Assembly (NCBI GenBank): GCA_026075535.2 | Contig: AP026545.1 | Coordinates: 186,001-250,000 of the forward strand | Length of the DNA: 64,000 nucleotides | From: Tricholoma matsutake | Taxonomy: Eukaryota > Basidiomycota > Agaricomycetes > Agaricales > Tricholomataceae | Reading direction: 5' to 3' | Shown here: positions 1 through 11,172 of the stretch, piece after piece | Layout: the number at the start of each line of letters is the position of its first letter | How positions within the stretch are numbered: the first letter of the stretch is position 1 | Notes under the pieces: generated by a model | The model's input: only the letters and a program-made list of their open reading frames with translations | The model's database searches: none | Told to the model about the DNA's origin: nothing | Made by a program: the position numbers and the translations under genes

Positions 1-765
1 AATACCAGAAGAAGATGTGATGCTTGAACAATTGTATCAAGGTGGATGATGGAAGAGGTTTCATCGTCATCTGGCTAGACTACCCACATGCCTGTGTGGT
101 CATCTGGTGAATCACCCACGCATGAGAACCAGCGCACAAGAGCACAGGGGTATTCAATGCCTTCATGAGAGAACAAAAACAAGAGTCGAACACGGGCAAC
201 ATCGAGGCCTCGCATACCTTCCAGAGATGAGTCAGTGTTGACAAAGATCGTGTCATAGTGGCTGGGCCCCTTCCTCCAAGATTTTACTGCATGTATACAT
301 TCACAATGCATGCTGCCAACTCCTGAGATGTCACTAGGGGCGTAGAAAGTGGCGATGGCAGAAGTGTAGATTGTTATCTTGCCATAAAATGTGGGGAGGT
401 CCAAGATACTGGCATCGGAAAGATCATCAGGATGCTGCTGGTTGTAGATAAATTGCTGGATGAGATAAGAGAGGTCAGGTTCAATTTCAGCAATGTCTTC
501 AGGGTAAACTTTGTGTGCTGTAAATGTAGGTAAGTATATTTCAATGATATTGAGTCCTGCAATACTTACATGCCGTCTTTGCTAGGTCAACATGGGCCTG
601 TATGGTAGGACCATCAACATCACAACTGTCATCATTGTCATTGTCATTGTCATCATCATCATCGTTGTGGTCAACATCACCATTGCTGTTGTTGACATTT
701 TCATCATCATCATCTTCACTGACAGAGAAGTGCGGTAGATCAGGATCAGGATTGGCTTCGTCCAT
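1..765 (-). pseudogene. Plavaka (CACTA-like) transposase, C-terminal fragment
   Basis: The minus strand encodes the tail of a Plavaka-type DNA transposase, a family abundant in Agaricomycetes. Visible motifs in order are an Asp-rich acidic stretch (about 720-620), GPTIQAHVDLAKTA, then FYGKI, FYAPSDISG, MRGLDVARV, YPCALVRWF and DDHTGMWVV. A 52-nt intron (569 to 518, GTAAGT to TTACAG) joins the two coding pieces in frame. A TAG at 75-77 interrupts the frame; the same frame then continues to the window edge with IHLDTIVQASHLL, which also belongs to this family. The catalytic core lies upstream in the family and is not seen beyond 765, so this is a truncated, broken copy. The family call rests on recalled motif similarity. 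Confidence 0.72.
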
Positions 766-912
766 TCCTATATTTGTATAATTAGTTTAGAAGACCATCA
801 GAGAGGAAACTGAGATGCATACAAAGAATTTAACCCCAAACTGCTGATTACTTCTGCAGAAAGTAAGCATCCTGAGAACTTGCTTGTGTTAGTGGATACT
901 TATACTTTACAG

Positions 913-1347
913 CAAAATGGCTCAAGCAGAGCGGGATCGTTCTGCTCCTACCTCATGGTCTTGATGGTGCCAGGCCTGAACACTCTTCTTTGCAGCTGGA
1001 AAGGATGCTCCAGGTGAAGCCTATTCCTACCTATGCTTGATGTGCAGTCCGTCATTCTTTGTGGTAGTTGTCCAACAATCCATACAAACCCAATGCAAAC
1101 AATGCACCTTCAAATGTTAATATACATGTTGTGTTTCCGACAACCCCTGCACAATATTTCCATCTCCTGAGAAGACAGATGAAGCAGAATTTCAGGAAAC
1201 TGCTGGTTGTCACAGCACCAAAGGGGTTATTACATCTTTTGGTATGTATTCCCTCTCACATTGGCCTAACGGGGGATGTTTAATACACTCTATGTTTTTG
1301 TTCATTTGCAGGCTGCGTCTTCACTCTCTCTCTTCCTTTTGTCAACA
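913..1347 (+). pseudogene. 2-oxoglutarate dehydrogenase E1 gene fragment
   Basis: Three exon pieces (913-1013, 1068-1241, 1312 to about 1347) separated by GT-AG introns of 54 and 70 nt splice in frame. They encode a C-terminal segment of a thiamine-diphosphate E1 subunit of the 2-oxoglutarate dehydrogenase complex, a mitochondrial TCA-cycle enzyme. Diagnostic motifs are [27 protein letters not shown], then [31 protein letters not shown] and AASSLS, in the family's usual order. Only about 100 residues of a roughly 1,000-residue enzyme are present, so it cannot be functional. Frame and splice sites are intact, suggesting recent duplication. It runs in frame into the transporter fragment that follows. 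Confidence 0.8.
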
Positions 1348-1942
1348 ATGATGATGTCAACAACACAATACTCAGCTGGGGTGTTCTCCCAACCCAAAGT
1401 TGCTTGCCTTTTTATTGAAGCAGGTGTCACGAAACATAACACCCGCATCGATATCCTTTTCCTTAAAGCAGTACATACATCTCACATTGATTTCTGGTCT
1501 CATCTTATCTTCCTAGTTCATGGCAGGCGTGCTACTCTCATTTTGGAATCTCCTCTCTGAAATGGCATCTACAGGCTCCCCCACATTCAATGCCTCCAAC
1601 CCTGGGCTTGTAAAGCTTATAAGTGGCTTTGTCTGTCCTATCGGTCTTGTCATGTCAGTGATGAATATATCTCTTCTATTTTCATGTGCCTTGCTCATTG
1701 AGATGCATCACTTATGAAGGATTGTCTTGAACAGCCAAGAACTCCTCACAAGTAACATGCTCATCTTCCCAATGGCTGTGTGGAAACGTGTGGTACCTTG
1801 GTGGGGACTCCCATACAATTGGCTTGTGGGTATGTACAATTCATTGACCATGTTTCTGTTGCCATTTTCTCATTCCTCATACCTCTAGTATTCTTTGGGA
1901 ACCTAGTTGGGAGCCTGTTCTTCTGTGCAATTCTTGTCCAAT
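1348..1942 (+). pseudogene. Formate/nitrite transporter (FNT family) N-terminal fragment
   Basis: Four exons (1348-1470, 1517-1653, 1720-1829, 1889-1942) with GT-AG introns of 46, 66 and 59 nt join in frame. They encode the first part of a FocA/NirC-type channel of the plasma membrane. Motifs are EAGVTKHNTRIDILFLKA, FMAGVLLSF, NASNPGLVKLISG, PIGLVM, SQELLTSNMLIFPMA, VPWWGLPYNWLV and FFGNLVGSLFF. These correspond to the first transmembrane helices and the conserved ELLTSN and FGNLVGSLFF segments. A donor site follows at 1943 but no later exon is recognisable up to 3 kb, so over half of the usual 270-330 residues is missing. It is a captured fragment, or the 5' part of a gene cut off by rearrangement. 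Confidence 0.83.
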
Positions 1943-3083
1943 GTATGTATACTGTTTTCCCCTTCGAATTAGTCACTGGTATGCACCAATAACATCACGT
2001 GATGCACATTGCATTGCATAAGAACTTCAGTGATTCGTTTCATGTAGAGTTTGATTTCAATGACTCGTACTCGCCAGGATTCCATTATGGATTATGTCCG
2101 CTTGCCATGAGGCTTTATTAAGTTTCTGAGTTAGGCATGGTCTGAACCGAAACATGAGTATGTTTGAAGGTCATTGTTTGATAAAATGTTGGTAGCCCAC
2201 CATAAAGTGGAACAATAGACAAGATGAACTTCAAGTTGAGGGTAGAATGACAGAAATAGCCTCAACTTAGAATGATGTTGTTTCTGGAAGGTGAGAAATT
2301 TTTAGTTTTATGCTTTCACTCTCATGCCAGTGGGTACCATTTCCAAATACCTGTACTAATAAGACTTGTTTCTTGTTTCAAGGTTTTTGTCAATCTGAAC
2401 TTCTAGAATAATATCCATAGCATTCAGCAACATTTGGGTGATTGACACTCAAAACCTTTTTTCTTGTTCCGAAGGTACACCAAATTTTCCTTATAAGCCA
2501 TTTGCTTTATTTCTTTTACTGATATTCTGTCATTCACAGGCATTTTTTCCACTGGTTTCCATCGTTCTACAATACCGTAACTATCTGCAATCGAGGGCAG
2601 TCCACTACAATCCACCTTCTGCAATCCTTTCACTATTCATGAAATCTCTTCACCCCTGAATGCTCTCCAAATGTTTACTAGTCATGTGACTTTCGACTGA
2701 TGCTGTGGTAGGTGGCCTCCTGACTCAAAAAGCAGATTACTACATTGAACAGCTTATAAATTTATAATCATGCTGAGCTCTCCAAACATTAACCAGTCAT
2801 GTGACTTTCAACCGACATGGTATGTGGCCTCTGCTGCTGACTCAAAATACAAAGTAGTAGTAACTGAGGCACCAAAATGGTCCCATCATTTGATAGGTGA
2901 GGAATGGAGAGCCTAAGCTAAGAAGCAATTAATATATTTTAAAATTACATATGAAAAGATAGAACGGTAAAAAAGATGGGCAAAGTAACTTAGAGTTGAT
3001 GAGAGAAGGAAGCAAGAATGCACAAGATGGGAGAAATCAATGGCACATGGGCAGAATTTGTGTTCTTGTGTTTGTGACATAGC
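1943..3083. other. No recognisable gene
   Basis: This AT-rich stretch follows the transporter fragment. Short open frames on both strands near 2424-2659 match no family I recognise. Two copies of a CTCTCCAAA...AGTCATGTGACTTTC block near 2662-2690 and 2776-2810 form a short imperfect direct repeat. Confidence 0.4.
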
Positions 3084-3310
3084 AGTAACTCACCGACAAA
3101 AAAAGTTGGTTATCATCTTGGTGAGAGGAGTCATGTGGGGTGATGTAGTGATGACGTGTTTTGAATAAAGCAGTAATTCACTGACAAAAAATGTCGGTCA
3201 TCATCTTGGCGAGAGGAAGACGATAAGGTCATGTGGAATGACATCGTGATGACGTGTTTTCAATAAATGAGTAATTCACCGACAAAAAATGTCGGTCATC
3301 AACTTGTCTC
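3084..3310. repeat. Tandem repeat of about 88-98 bp with a small internal palindrome
   Basis: Three imperfect direct units begin near 3084, 3172 and 3270. Each has AGTAATTCACCGACAAAAAA followed by TGTCGGTCATCATCTTG. A fourth partial unit lies near 3668-3720. Each unit contains a CCGACA...TGTCGG mini-hairpin. Confidence 0.7.
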
Positions 3311-4095
3311 ATTGGCCAGTTTTGTGAGCTACGAGATGTGTAAGTGGTGGGGCACTGAACACTACAATGAATGGGATGTGATCAGGTATTTGAGATCATC
3401 ACTTACCTCCTTTGTGTCAGAAAACCAACAAATTATTAAAGGTATAAACCCTTGTTGAGTTGTCATTGAGTAGGGGATACTGGTGCATGCCATAAGGTAA
3501 AGGAGATCTGGGTGTTGGCAATTCCACAGGTCGAACTATACAGTTGACATTCCTGGGATCCTAGTGAATGACAACCACTAGCTGATTATGAAAGGGTAGT
3601 GTGATGTGAGAGGGAGATATCAATGGCACATGAGTGGAAATTGTGTTCTTTGGTTTGCAATGTATCAGTAATTCACTGATAATAATTCACGGACAAAAAA
3701 TGTCGGTCATCTACTTTTCTCCTTGGCCATTTTTGGTAGCTATGAGATTCAGGGCATTGAGACATTGCAATGAACAGAGCATGATCGGGTAGGTATCTGG
3801 CATGAGTTGTTACCTCTATTTGTTTTGAATAACCAACATCGGGCCAACAAGTAATTAAAACAGTAATGACTTGTTGAGAGGCTGAGTTGGTATGGTGTAC
3901 GGGTGTGTACGTGCCTTACATGCTGGGCTTCAACCCATTATAATCGACATTACCAGGAACCCAGGAAACACCAACAACTGGACTATTAGGAGTAGTAAGA
4001 TAGTGGGATAAGCTCAAACAGTCAGTTGTCTGGAAATCCAGTTACAACCGGGCTGTTAGGACTAGTAATGAGTGTCGGAGCAACGCTAGTATATA

Positions 4096-4192
4096 ATCAC
4101 ATGACCTAGCCTGTCCAAGGTAACAATGGTTGCCAGAATCTGTTGATCATGGGAATAAAGCTACCTTGGACTGGCTAGGTCATGTGATCCCA
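4096..4192. repeat. Inverted repeat (fold-back) with a dispersed third arm at 4703-4748
   Basis: The arm at 4096-4125 (ATCACATGACCTAGCC then GTCCAAGGTA) is the near reverse complement of the arm at about 4157-4190. A third copy of the right arm lies at 4703-4748, so 4096-4748 may be the remains of a small TIR element holding pyrimidine-rich sequence. No clear target duplication was found. Confidence 0.5.
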
Positions 4193-4817
4193 AGGTTGAA
4201 CAGGTCAAAAACATTTGACCAAGGTCTATGTAAGTGATCTGTTTTTCCTTTCATACATCTCTTTCATGGTCTCTTCCATACACCTCTTTCATGATATGCC
4301 TATTTAGATTCTCTCCCATGTCTCATTTCCGTGTCCTGCTTCTTTTCCCATTACTCACATAGAGCTTGTTAGTCCAAAGGACTTGAGATTTCTTCTTTCT
4401 CCCACCCCTCATACCCCTTACCCCTCTTTTCTATTTTCTTTTTCTTTTTCTTGTTCTTTTTCTTTGGCACTATACTCATGTATGTACATTTGCCTGTGCC
4501 GGCTTGAGTTTGGCCTCCCAACACGGAGTCCATGCAAAAGAGCTTGGGCAACCAAATACATTTATTTGCTCGCAAATCACAGACTTGTGCCTTCAAGACC
4601 GACCTGAGCCCCACAATCTCTCCCAGTGTCTCTCCCTCCTCCCTTTCCTTGTCTCATCTTGGGAGCCAGGCATAGATGCCAGAACTGACAGATAGTGTCC
4701 ATCATGGGAAAAAAGCTACCTTGGACCAGCTAGGTCATGTGATCATAGAACCGCTGGTACTTGTGACTGATTGAGAAGGGCATGTTTAGTACTTACAGTC
4801 AACATACCATACAATAT

Positions 4818-5035
4818 ATAAATAGATTTATGTCCAATTAAAGAGCATTGCTCAGACTGGCTATGCTGACTGTGGTTAGTAAATGACAGAGAGGAACATA
4901 TTACATTCAACCACAGTACTTATGGTCCACACATCATAAAAGGTATAAATAGATCTATGTCCAATTATACCCCATTACACTGGCTATGCTGATCGAATTT
5001 AGCAAAAGATAAAAGACAGAGTACATTCTCCCATG
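4818..5035. repeat. Imperfect direct repeat, two units of about 126 bp
   Basis: TATAAATAGATTTATGTCC with downstream CTGGCTATGCTGA and GACAGAG recurs at about 4818 and 4944. The units have diverged. No gene is seen in 4750-5740. Confidence 0.5.
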
Positions 5036-5740
5036 GCATGTACTTGCAGTGATTTATAATACTTAGTACAGTGAAAATGTTGATGTTGAAAAGTGTGTAT
5101 TTGTAAGCAAAATTCCTTTTTTGGATGTCAGTGTGGGGTAGGGCAAGGACATACAACGGAAGAAACATTCAGGGACAAACAGTGCGCATTCAGCTGATGT
5201 CCCTGAAATTTCAACAAGGGGTCCAGTGCCAAAACTTAGAGGTCATTGCAAATGACATGACAGGACAAATTGAATGAAATGGTACAGTAACATAAAAATG
5301 CCCTGCAGAAACAAAGACTAGTGACCAGAGTACAAACAATTTGTCACAGGCAGATATGGCTGGATCATTTGACAACAGAGATAACACTGTCCCCAACAAT
5401 ATTCCCAAGAGGGGTGAAAGCAACCCAACAACTGGCTACATCATGTGACAACTAAAAAGGACAATCTATCCCAGCCCGCATATATTGTGAACTAAAAATA
5501 GATAATTTAGACACAATTCCAAAAATAGAAACTGGCATTGGGGACCCCAATGCCGACCACAATACTGTTAGAGTGCGGCAGGTGATAACTGGACGATCCG
5601 ACCAGGCAAATCAATGACAATAATGGGGCACAACAATGTCTTGATCTGCTTTTCTTTTGCAGCTGTCCGAAGATGCTAATGAGTGTGGGCCATGCTTTAA
5701 AAATGAAGAGGTTTTGTCATGAATGTTTGCAAACTCCTGT

Positions 5741-7016
5741 TCAATAGCGAGCTTGGAGAGTAGTGAAGCAGGAGGCATTGTCTCGGGCTCGGTGATTTTC
5801 ACTGCAAACACAACAGATCATGCTTACGCCGATTCAGACAAGGATCTGTTGTACATATGCCCAGGCTCCAATTTCGGTAAGGGGTCTCTGAATGTTTAGA
5901 TAAAGTGCTAGCACTTGGAGTGAATGAAGCAGGACGTTTTGAACCCCGAGCTGGAGGATGAGGTTTCCCAGATTGAAGAAGCTGGGCGAGAAGAGGAAGA
6001 TTGAGTTCATTATGATCATCCATGTGGTAAGGCTTTTTTGCATAGTGGTCTCGAGCTTCAATATCGAATTGGATACCAACTTGTGGATCAAATGGGGCCG
6101 CTCGAAACAGATCCATGATGATTTGATGGTACGTATGCAATTCAGATGTGCGGTGAGGATAGAGATAGGTGACCACTGATTCCCAAGCACTGAAAACTCG
6201 GATCCAATCTGCTTCAGTGTGAAGAGCATGCTTGCTATAAGTCTGCTCCTTTTTAACAAGTGTAAACCCTCCTCCAAAATCTTTTGGATCATCAAGATGG
6301 TCATAGCCTTGATCCATTGAAGCGAATAATTTTTCGAAGTTGATGAGAACAATCTTGCACCAGATTGAACAAGGGAGTGGCTCCGTGACTGGAGCAAGTT
6401 GGGCTTGAACAACAATCGTGTCCTGTACCTTCTCTGAAGCAAAGAGACTACATAATTTGTGGGTAGCTTCAAGATGGGGGTCAGACTTAGTGATGGCTGT
6501 AAGTTTTGAGAGGTGAGGTGCCACTGCAAGGACTGAAGATGGGATGGCTGAGGTAGATTGAGAGAGACCCAAGAGTTCCAAAAGATCATTGGATAACTTT
6601 GATCTACCTTCCATGTCGATTGATAAAGGGGCTTGGACATCAGCAAGTTTTGATTTAAGAATGGCCCAGGCAACAGTGTCGATAGCAGCATGCCGGACTT
6701 CATCCTCTTGACTTTCTCGAGGCTCTCCTTCATCTGTGCCAGTCCAATCCTGAGACGAGATTGGCAGAATTTGAGGTTGTTTTTGTCGACAAATTCCTTG
6801 TTTATACTGTTCAACAAAGTCCTCAGCTTCCATGGGGGAGAAACCAGCTTCTTGGAGGCATCGAAGGAAGGCATCATGGTCAATGGTCCCTGAGATGGCC
6901 TCACAAACGAGACACTGCCCATCCTCTGCACGCTTACAGATGCCCTCAGCATCAGAGCTGGTCTCAGCTTGCCTATGGAGAGCATCAGAACTTATATTTG
7001 AAACAGTATTGGACAT
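5741..7016 (-). pseudogene. Unknown element-associated ORF with a C-terminal Cys/His zinc-finger, frameshifted
   Basis: A 405-codon frame starts at the ATG at 7014-7016. The first 350 residues resemble no enzyme I can name; they include a Cys-rich N-terminal patch around residues 28-55 (CKRAEDGQCLVCEA). The C-terminus reads NWSLGICTTDPCLNRRKHD and then hits a stop at 5799. Shifting frame by one base near 5807-5815 continues with CSENHRARDNASCF, completing a Cys-Cys-Cys-His-Cys pattern before a TGA at 5741. A one-base insertion in the finger is therefore likely. Such terminal fingers occur in proteins of fungal mobile elements, but the class is not certain. It lies just beyond the KDZ accessory gene, on the same strand. 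Confidence 0.55.
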
Positions 7017-7288
7017 AAAGGTTGAAATAAGATGGCGAGTAGAAGGAGTAAATATGTTGTGAGATAAGACCTATGAAATGGGTCAGCACTGGCACTGGCA
7101 GAAAGTAAAAATTTACCAACATTGGCAGCAGCAGACGCATAATACAGACCTTCATGAAATCAGTGATCAGCATCAGAATTGAGCACAGCACTGGCACCGG
7201 GATTAGGGATTGGGCAGAAAACATTTGGTGTTCCAACAATTATTACTACATGTTCATGTATAGAATATATAAATGAAATAAATGAGCA

Positions 7289-8857
7289 TCATCCATCATC
7301 CGTAGTGTCCATATCATCAGAGCCACACAACCAAGTGTCATCAACATAATCAAAGTCTGCATGAGTATAGATGGGCAGCGTGATGCAAGAAGGAGTGGGG
7401 TGCTCTATCTGGGAGGTGCTGGGGGACTCATCACCAAAATTGTCAGAATCAGCACTGGCATCATCAGCATCGGCATTGGATTCACCCCGAGGTCCAGTAG
7501 AATCTGTCTCTGATGATGAGAGAAAAATATCCGCCACATCAGATGTGGTGGCAAAAGCTGATAGGGGATTTGAGGGTGGAGATGAAGAGGTAGAATCATT
7601 GAGGTAGAAGTCAGCAGCATCAATGCCGGTTGGGGAACTCGTAGGGGCAGATGATGACTCAGAACCATATGCCATGGCTGCCTGAAGGGCAGTATGCTGA
7701 TCAGCATCATTTGCTACACCATCTTCACCCTGCCAAACCATGAGTGCCTCGGAATCAGCAGCAGCAGCAAGGACAGGATTGGTAGTGGGAACAGGGACGG
7801 AATCAGAATCAGCATCGGCAGCAGAGAGATCAGCAGTGGAGAGATTGGCATTGGCAATGGGGACTGAAGCAATGGGAGCAGGGACAGGAACAACAGGAAC
7901 AGTGCCAGCATTGGACACATCAGATTCAGTGTCTGAAAAATATAGGCCAGCATCGTGACCAGTAACTGTGGGTGGTCGACTGTAGGCAGAGACAATTGTT
8001 GGGAGACTTGGTGCATCTGACCACTCCTTCTTTTGCTGTGCACCATCAGGTAGAGACCCTGCCTACCCAGAATGCTGTGCCTTTCCCTTGCCCTTGGTTG
8101 CCTGATTGATTGCTAAAGCCTCATTCTCTGCAATATCAATGCCCCAGGTCCACTTGTAGGAGGTTGGGGGAAGGGCCTTCAGGCACTCAAGTTCAGCCTG
8201 TGCATGTGCAGATACCAGTTCTGATTGTCTTCTTACAGCCGACCATCTCCCAGCATGTCCACAGTTGTTTTTTGATGCCACTGCCATTGTTAACTTACAT
8301 GGTTCAGACTGAAGCTCCTTCAGCAGGGCTAGCTCATGAAGCTGTTGGAACCCAGCTGATTGCCTGACATTTGCATTCATCCCAGCCTCTGCTGATGATT
8401 CACAGCTGTCTATGAAGTCCTGCATCCCGCATGCTTCATTGAACAAATCCCCAATGAGAGCCTGCAGGTCAATGCAAGATTGGCAGTCGCCTCAGCCATT
8501 GGCAGCATTGTCTGCTGGCTGGCTATTGGTGAGCAGTGAGCTGGTGATCACAGGGGCAGGGATATATTGCCAATAGCTATTGAGGCACTTATCCAGGGTG
8601 TCACTGGTGAAAATTTGCCCCAGTGCTGGTTCACTATTGTGGCTCCACCAATCACATACATATGAATCCACCAGACAGCTAGGACCATTGCTGGCAACAC
8701 CATCATCCAATGAGGCCAAGAGAGATGGATGGAATCCAAGGGGTAGGTGGTCCAAATTCACATTGGCAAGACTGTTGGCCAAGGACTGAGGAAGGATCGG
8801 CACATCCATCATAAGGCTGATGGAGGCGCCAATGCCGATCCAAGACATGACATACAT
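7289..8857 (-). pseudogene. KDZ-element accessory ORF with low-complexity C-terminus (left copy)
   Basis: One reading frame runs from the ATG near 8857 to a stop at 7289, broken only by TGA at 8492-8494 and TAG at 8063-8065. Both sides of each stop are in the same frame, so this was probably a single gene of about 520 codons. The N-terminal part has no recognised domain. The C-terminal third is rich in Ala, Asp, Ser, Pro and Val because of in-frame GGNATN-type hexamer repeats, and it ends in an acidic tail. The tail (IEHPTPS..., YTHADFDYVDDTWL) is clearly paralogous to the ORF at 59889-60602 beside the second KDZ copy, so it belongs to the same mobile unit. Function unknown. Confidence 0.55.
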
Positions 8858-10355
8858 CTGTCATACTTGTCAGTGATGTATACTTACTTCCTTTAGGAAA
8901 GATCTCAACATACAAGCTTGGCATAGAGAATTTTTTGCATCCAATGTTGTTTTACAAAGTTTGCCTGGTCTAACTCCAACAAAACTTGGTGGAATTGGGA
9001 CTCCACATACCAAATGATCTCTTGTGTCCACATTTGGAGTTGCCCTTTTGGGCTCAATTGCAAAGAAAAAGGGTTGAAGATTGAGAGACTTTTGTTCGAC
9101 ATGGTTGTGGTTGGTGGTCAAGATAATCATGTTTACATAATACATGTGGCCCTTTTCAGTCAGAGAGGGGAGGTATAATTGGCATTTGTTGATCTAAATG
9201 CATTGTCAGCCCTCAATGCTAATTCATACCATGAAGCATGCTGGTGATTAGCATAGGCTAGCGGACCAGGAAGGGTATTCTCGGACTGTGAGGCTGACTG
9301 CCACCATTGGCTGTGATAGATGAAATACCGCACAGTCCACTGCATTTCATATGTGACCAGTAGAAATTCTCCCTCCATCGATTTCTCTGAGCCTGTGAAA
9401 TGTACTTGCCTGACTATGAAAATTGTTAGTACAATGAATATGGATGGCTACAAAATATATTTACATTCCCAGAATCGGCCGGCATCGGCAATGGCATCAG
9501 GAACGGGAATGGCATCAGCATCGGCCATGAGACCAGTATGAATGTGGGAACTATGCCAAATCCAGGACAGACGAACAGAGGTGGAACCAGGTACATTTGG
9601 ATTCAAAATAGCTGTGCTGGCATTGAGGTCATCCTTGGATAGCTGCTGAAACATACTCAATGTGTCATCATCACAATCCAGTGCCAGCATTCGTCTATGG
9701 CAATGGTTATACATTCGGGCATGCAAGCTAATTTTGTTAACCAACTTGTGGACAACAGCTCGTGACTGGGTGCGAACTCCCTTTCATGGTGCCACTCAAA
9801 TGATGTGTGAATATTGAAATGATTTGTCAGCAATGAGCTCCCACAGCTGGTGCAGCAGTCAGTTTGCCTGGATCTTGTGGAGGTTAATCTCTACATCCGC
9901 AAGATTGTCATTAGAGGGGAGGTATACTTGTTGCTCCTCAACTGGAATAGGCTGGGAGATCTGACAGGCCCAATGCCACAGCACTGTCATCATCCAGGTC
10001 ACTGGGGGTATCAAATTCCCCTTCATTATCATGGGTGATCCATGAGGGAGCAATGTCATGATCGGCAATGTTGGCAGCATTTTGTAACTGCATTAAGATT
10101 ACCATGTGAGATGTGAGAGCTTCTCTCTCCTGTTCAACAGCTTGCATGTCAGAAATGTGAAGTGATTTACCAAGTCAATGGACTTTGTCTCGTAATTCAA
10201 TCCTGGTGACAATCAATGATGGGTTGTGATTGGTAGGCAGTACAACTCACTGCATTTGTTCAAAGAGAATAGCAAAATCAATCCACTCCTCGACCATGGA
10301 TTGAACCAGTGCCAATGCCGAAGTTAAGGCTGATCCCATCCCTGCTGCCAATCCT

Positions 10356-10480
10356 GTCCCTGCTGCTGATCCTGTCCCCACTGCTGATCCTGTCCCCACT
10401 GCTGATCCTGTCCCCACTGCTGATCCTGTCCCCACTGCTGATCCTGTCCCCACTGCTGATCCTGTCCCCACTGCCTCTGC
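10356..10480. repeat. 18-bp minisatellite inside the KDZ gene
   Basis: About six near-perfect copies of CTGATCCTGTCCCCACTG lie in tandem. On the minus strand they encode VGTGSA repeats in the KDZ reading frame. The second KDZ copy has shorter GGNATN-type sequence at the same place (60845-60900). Confidence 0.85.
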
Positions 10481-10508
10481 CATTTCTGATATGTGAGTGG
10501 CATACATA

Positions 10509-11172
10509 TAGTGTTTAAAGGTCTGGTTTGGTCCGGTTTTTTGACCTCCAAGAGGGGCAACCGGCAACCGCAACTGCAACTGGACTGACCCAGCTATGGG
10601 GCAACCGCAACCAAACTGAGTAGGACCAGTCCACATTGGTTTGGTTGCCCCCAAAAAACTGGTTAAGACTGGTCTTAGTCACCATGAGGGGTGGGTTCCT
10701 TTCCTGTGATGATATACCCCATGAGTCATGTCACCATGAGGTGCAGGTTTCTCATTTCTGTAATAATTTTGTACATCACGGGAAAAAACCCGCAAGTCAT
10801 GTCGCCATGAGGCGCGGGTTTCTCATTTCCATAATAATTTCATATCTTTTCAGCAAATTATTACAGATATGAGCAACCCATGCCTCATGGTGACATGACT
10901 CATGGGGTATGTCCTCATGGGAAGGGAACCCACACCTCATGGCGACCTGACTCATGGGTTTTTTCCTACGATGTACACATCTTTTATGCACTGCAGAAAG
11001 ACTGGTTGCAACTGATGGCAACCGGTCTTTTAACAGTTTCAAAATGAGGCAACTGGCAACCAGAATGACCCCAAATGTGGGCAACCACAACCAATGGTCC
11101 AGTTGCATTCAGTCCAGTTCAGTTCAGTTGCGGTCATTTTTTCGGTTGCATTAACCTGACCTTTAAACACTA
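10509..11172. mobile_element. Non-autonomous hAT-type MITE (664 bp)
   Basis: The element begins TAGTGTTTAAAGGTC and ends with the exact reverse complement GACCTTTAAACACTA. It is flanked by an 8-bp duplication CATACATA (10501-10508 and 11173-11180). Sub-terminal GGTTTGGTCCGG and CCAGTTGCATTCAGTCC motifs are also arranged inversely. An 8-bp duplication with TAG-type ends is characteristic of hAT. The second KDZ copy has no insert at this place (near 60910), so it inserted after the copies separated. No transposase is encoded. Confidence 0.9.

Noticed and set aside
2424..2659. Short open frames on both strands near 2.5 kb
   Set aside because: No recognisable motif and no supporting splice sites; could be another captured fragment but cannot be supported.
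5811..5836. 26-nt GTAAGC...TTTGCAG intron
   Set aside because: It is half the length of every other intron here, and a one-base frameshift explains the zinc-finger better.
5834..6985. 383-codon overlapping frame on the minus strand
   Set aside because: It is the +1 shadow of the 405-codon frame, with Leu/Ser-rich composition and no motif.
10309..10518. Leu/Ser/Pro-rich plus-strand ORF
   Set aside because: It is the antisense reading of the 18-bp minisatellite inside the KDZ gene.
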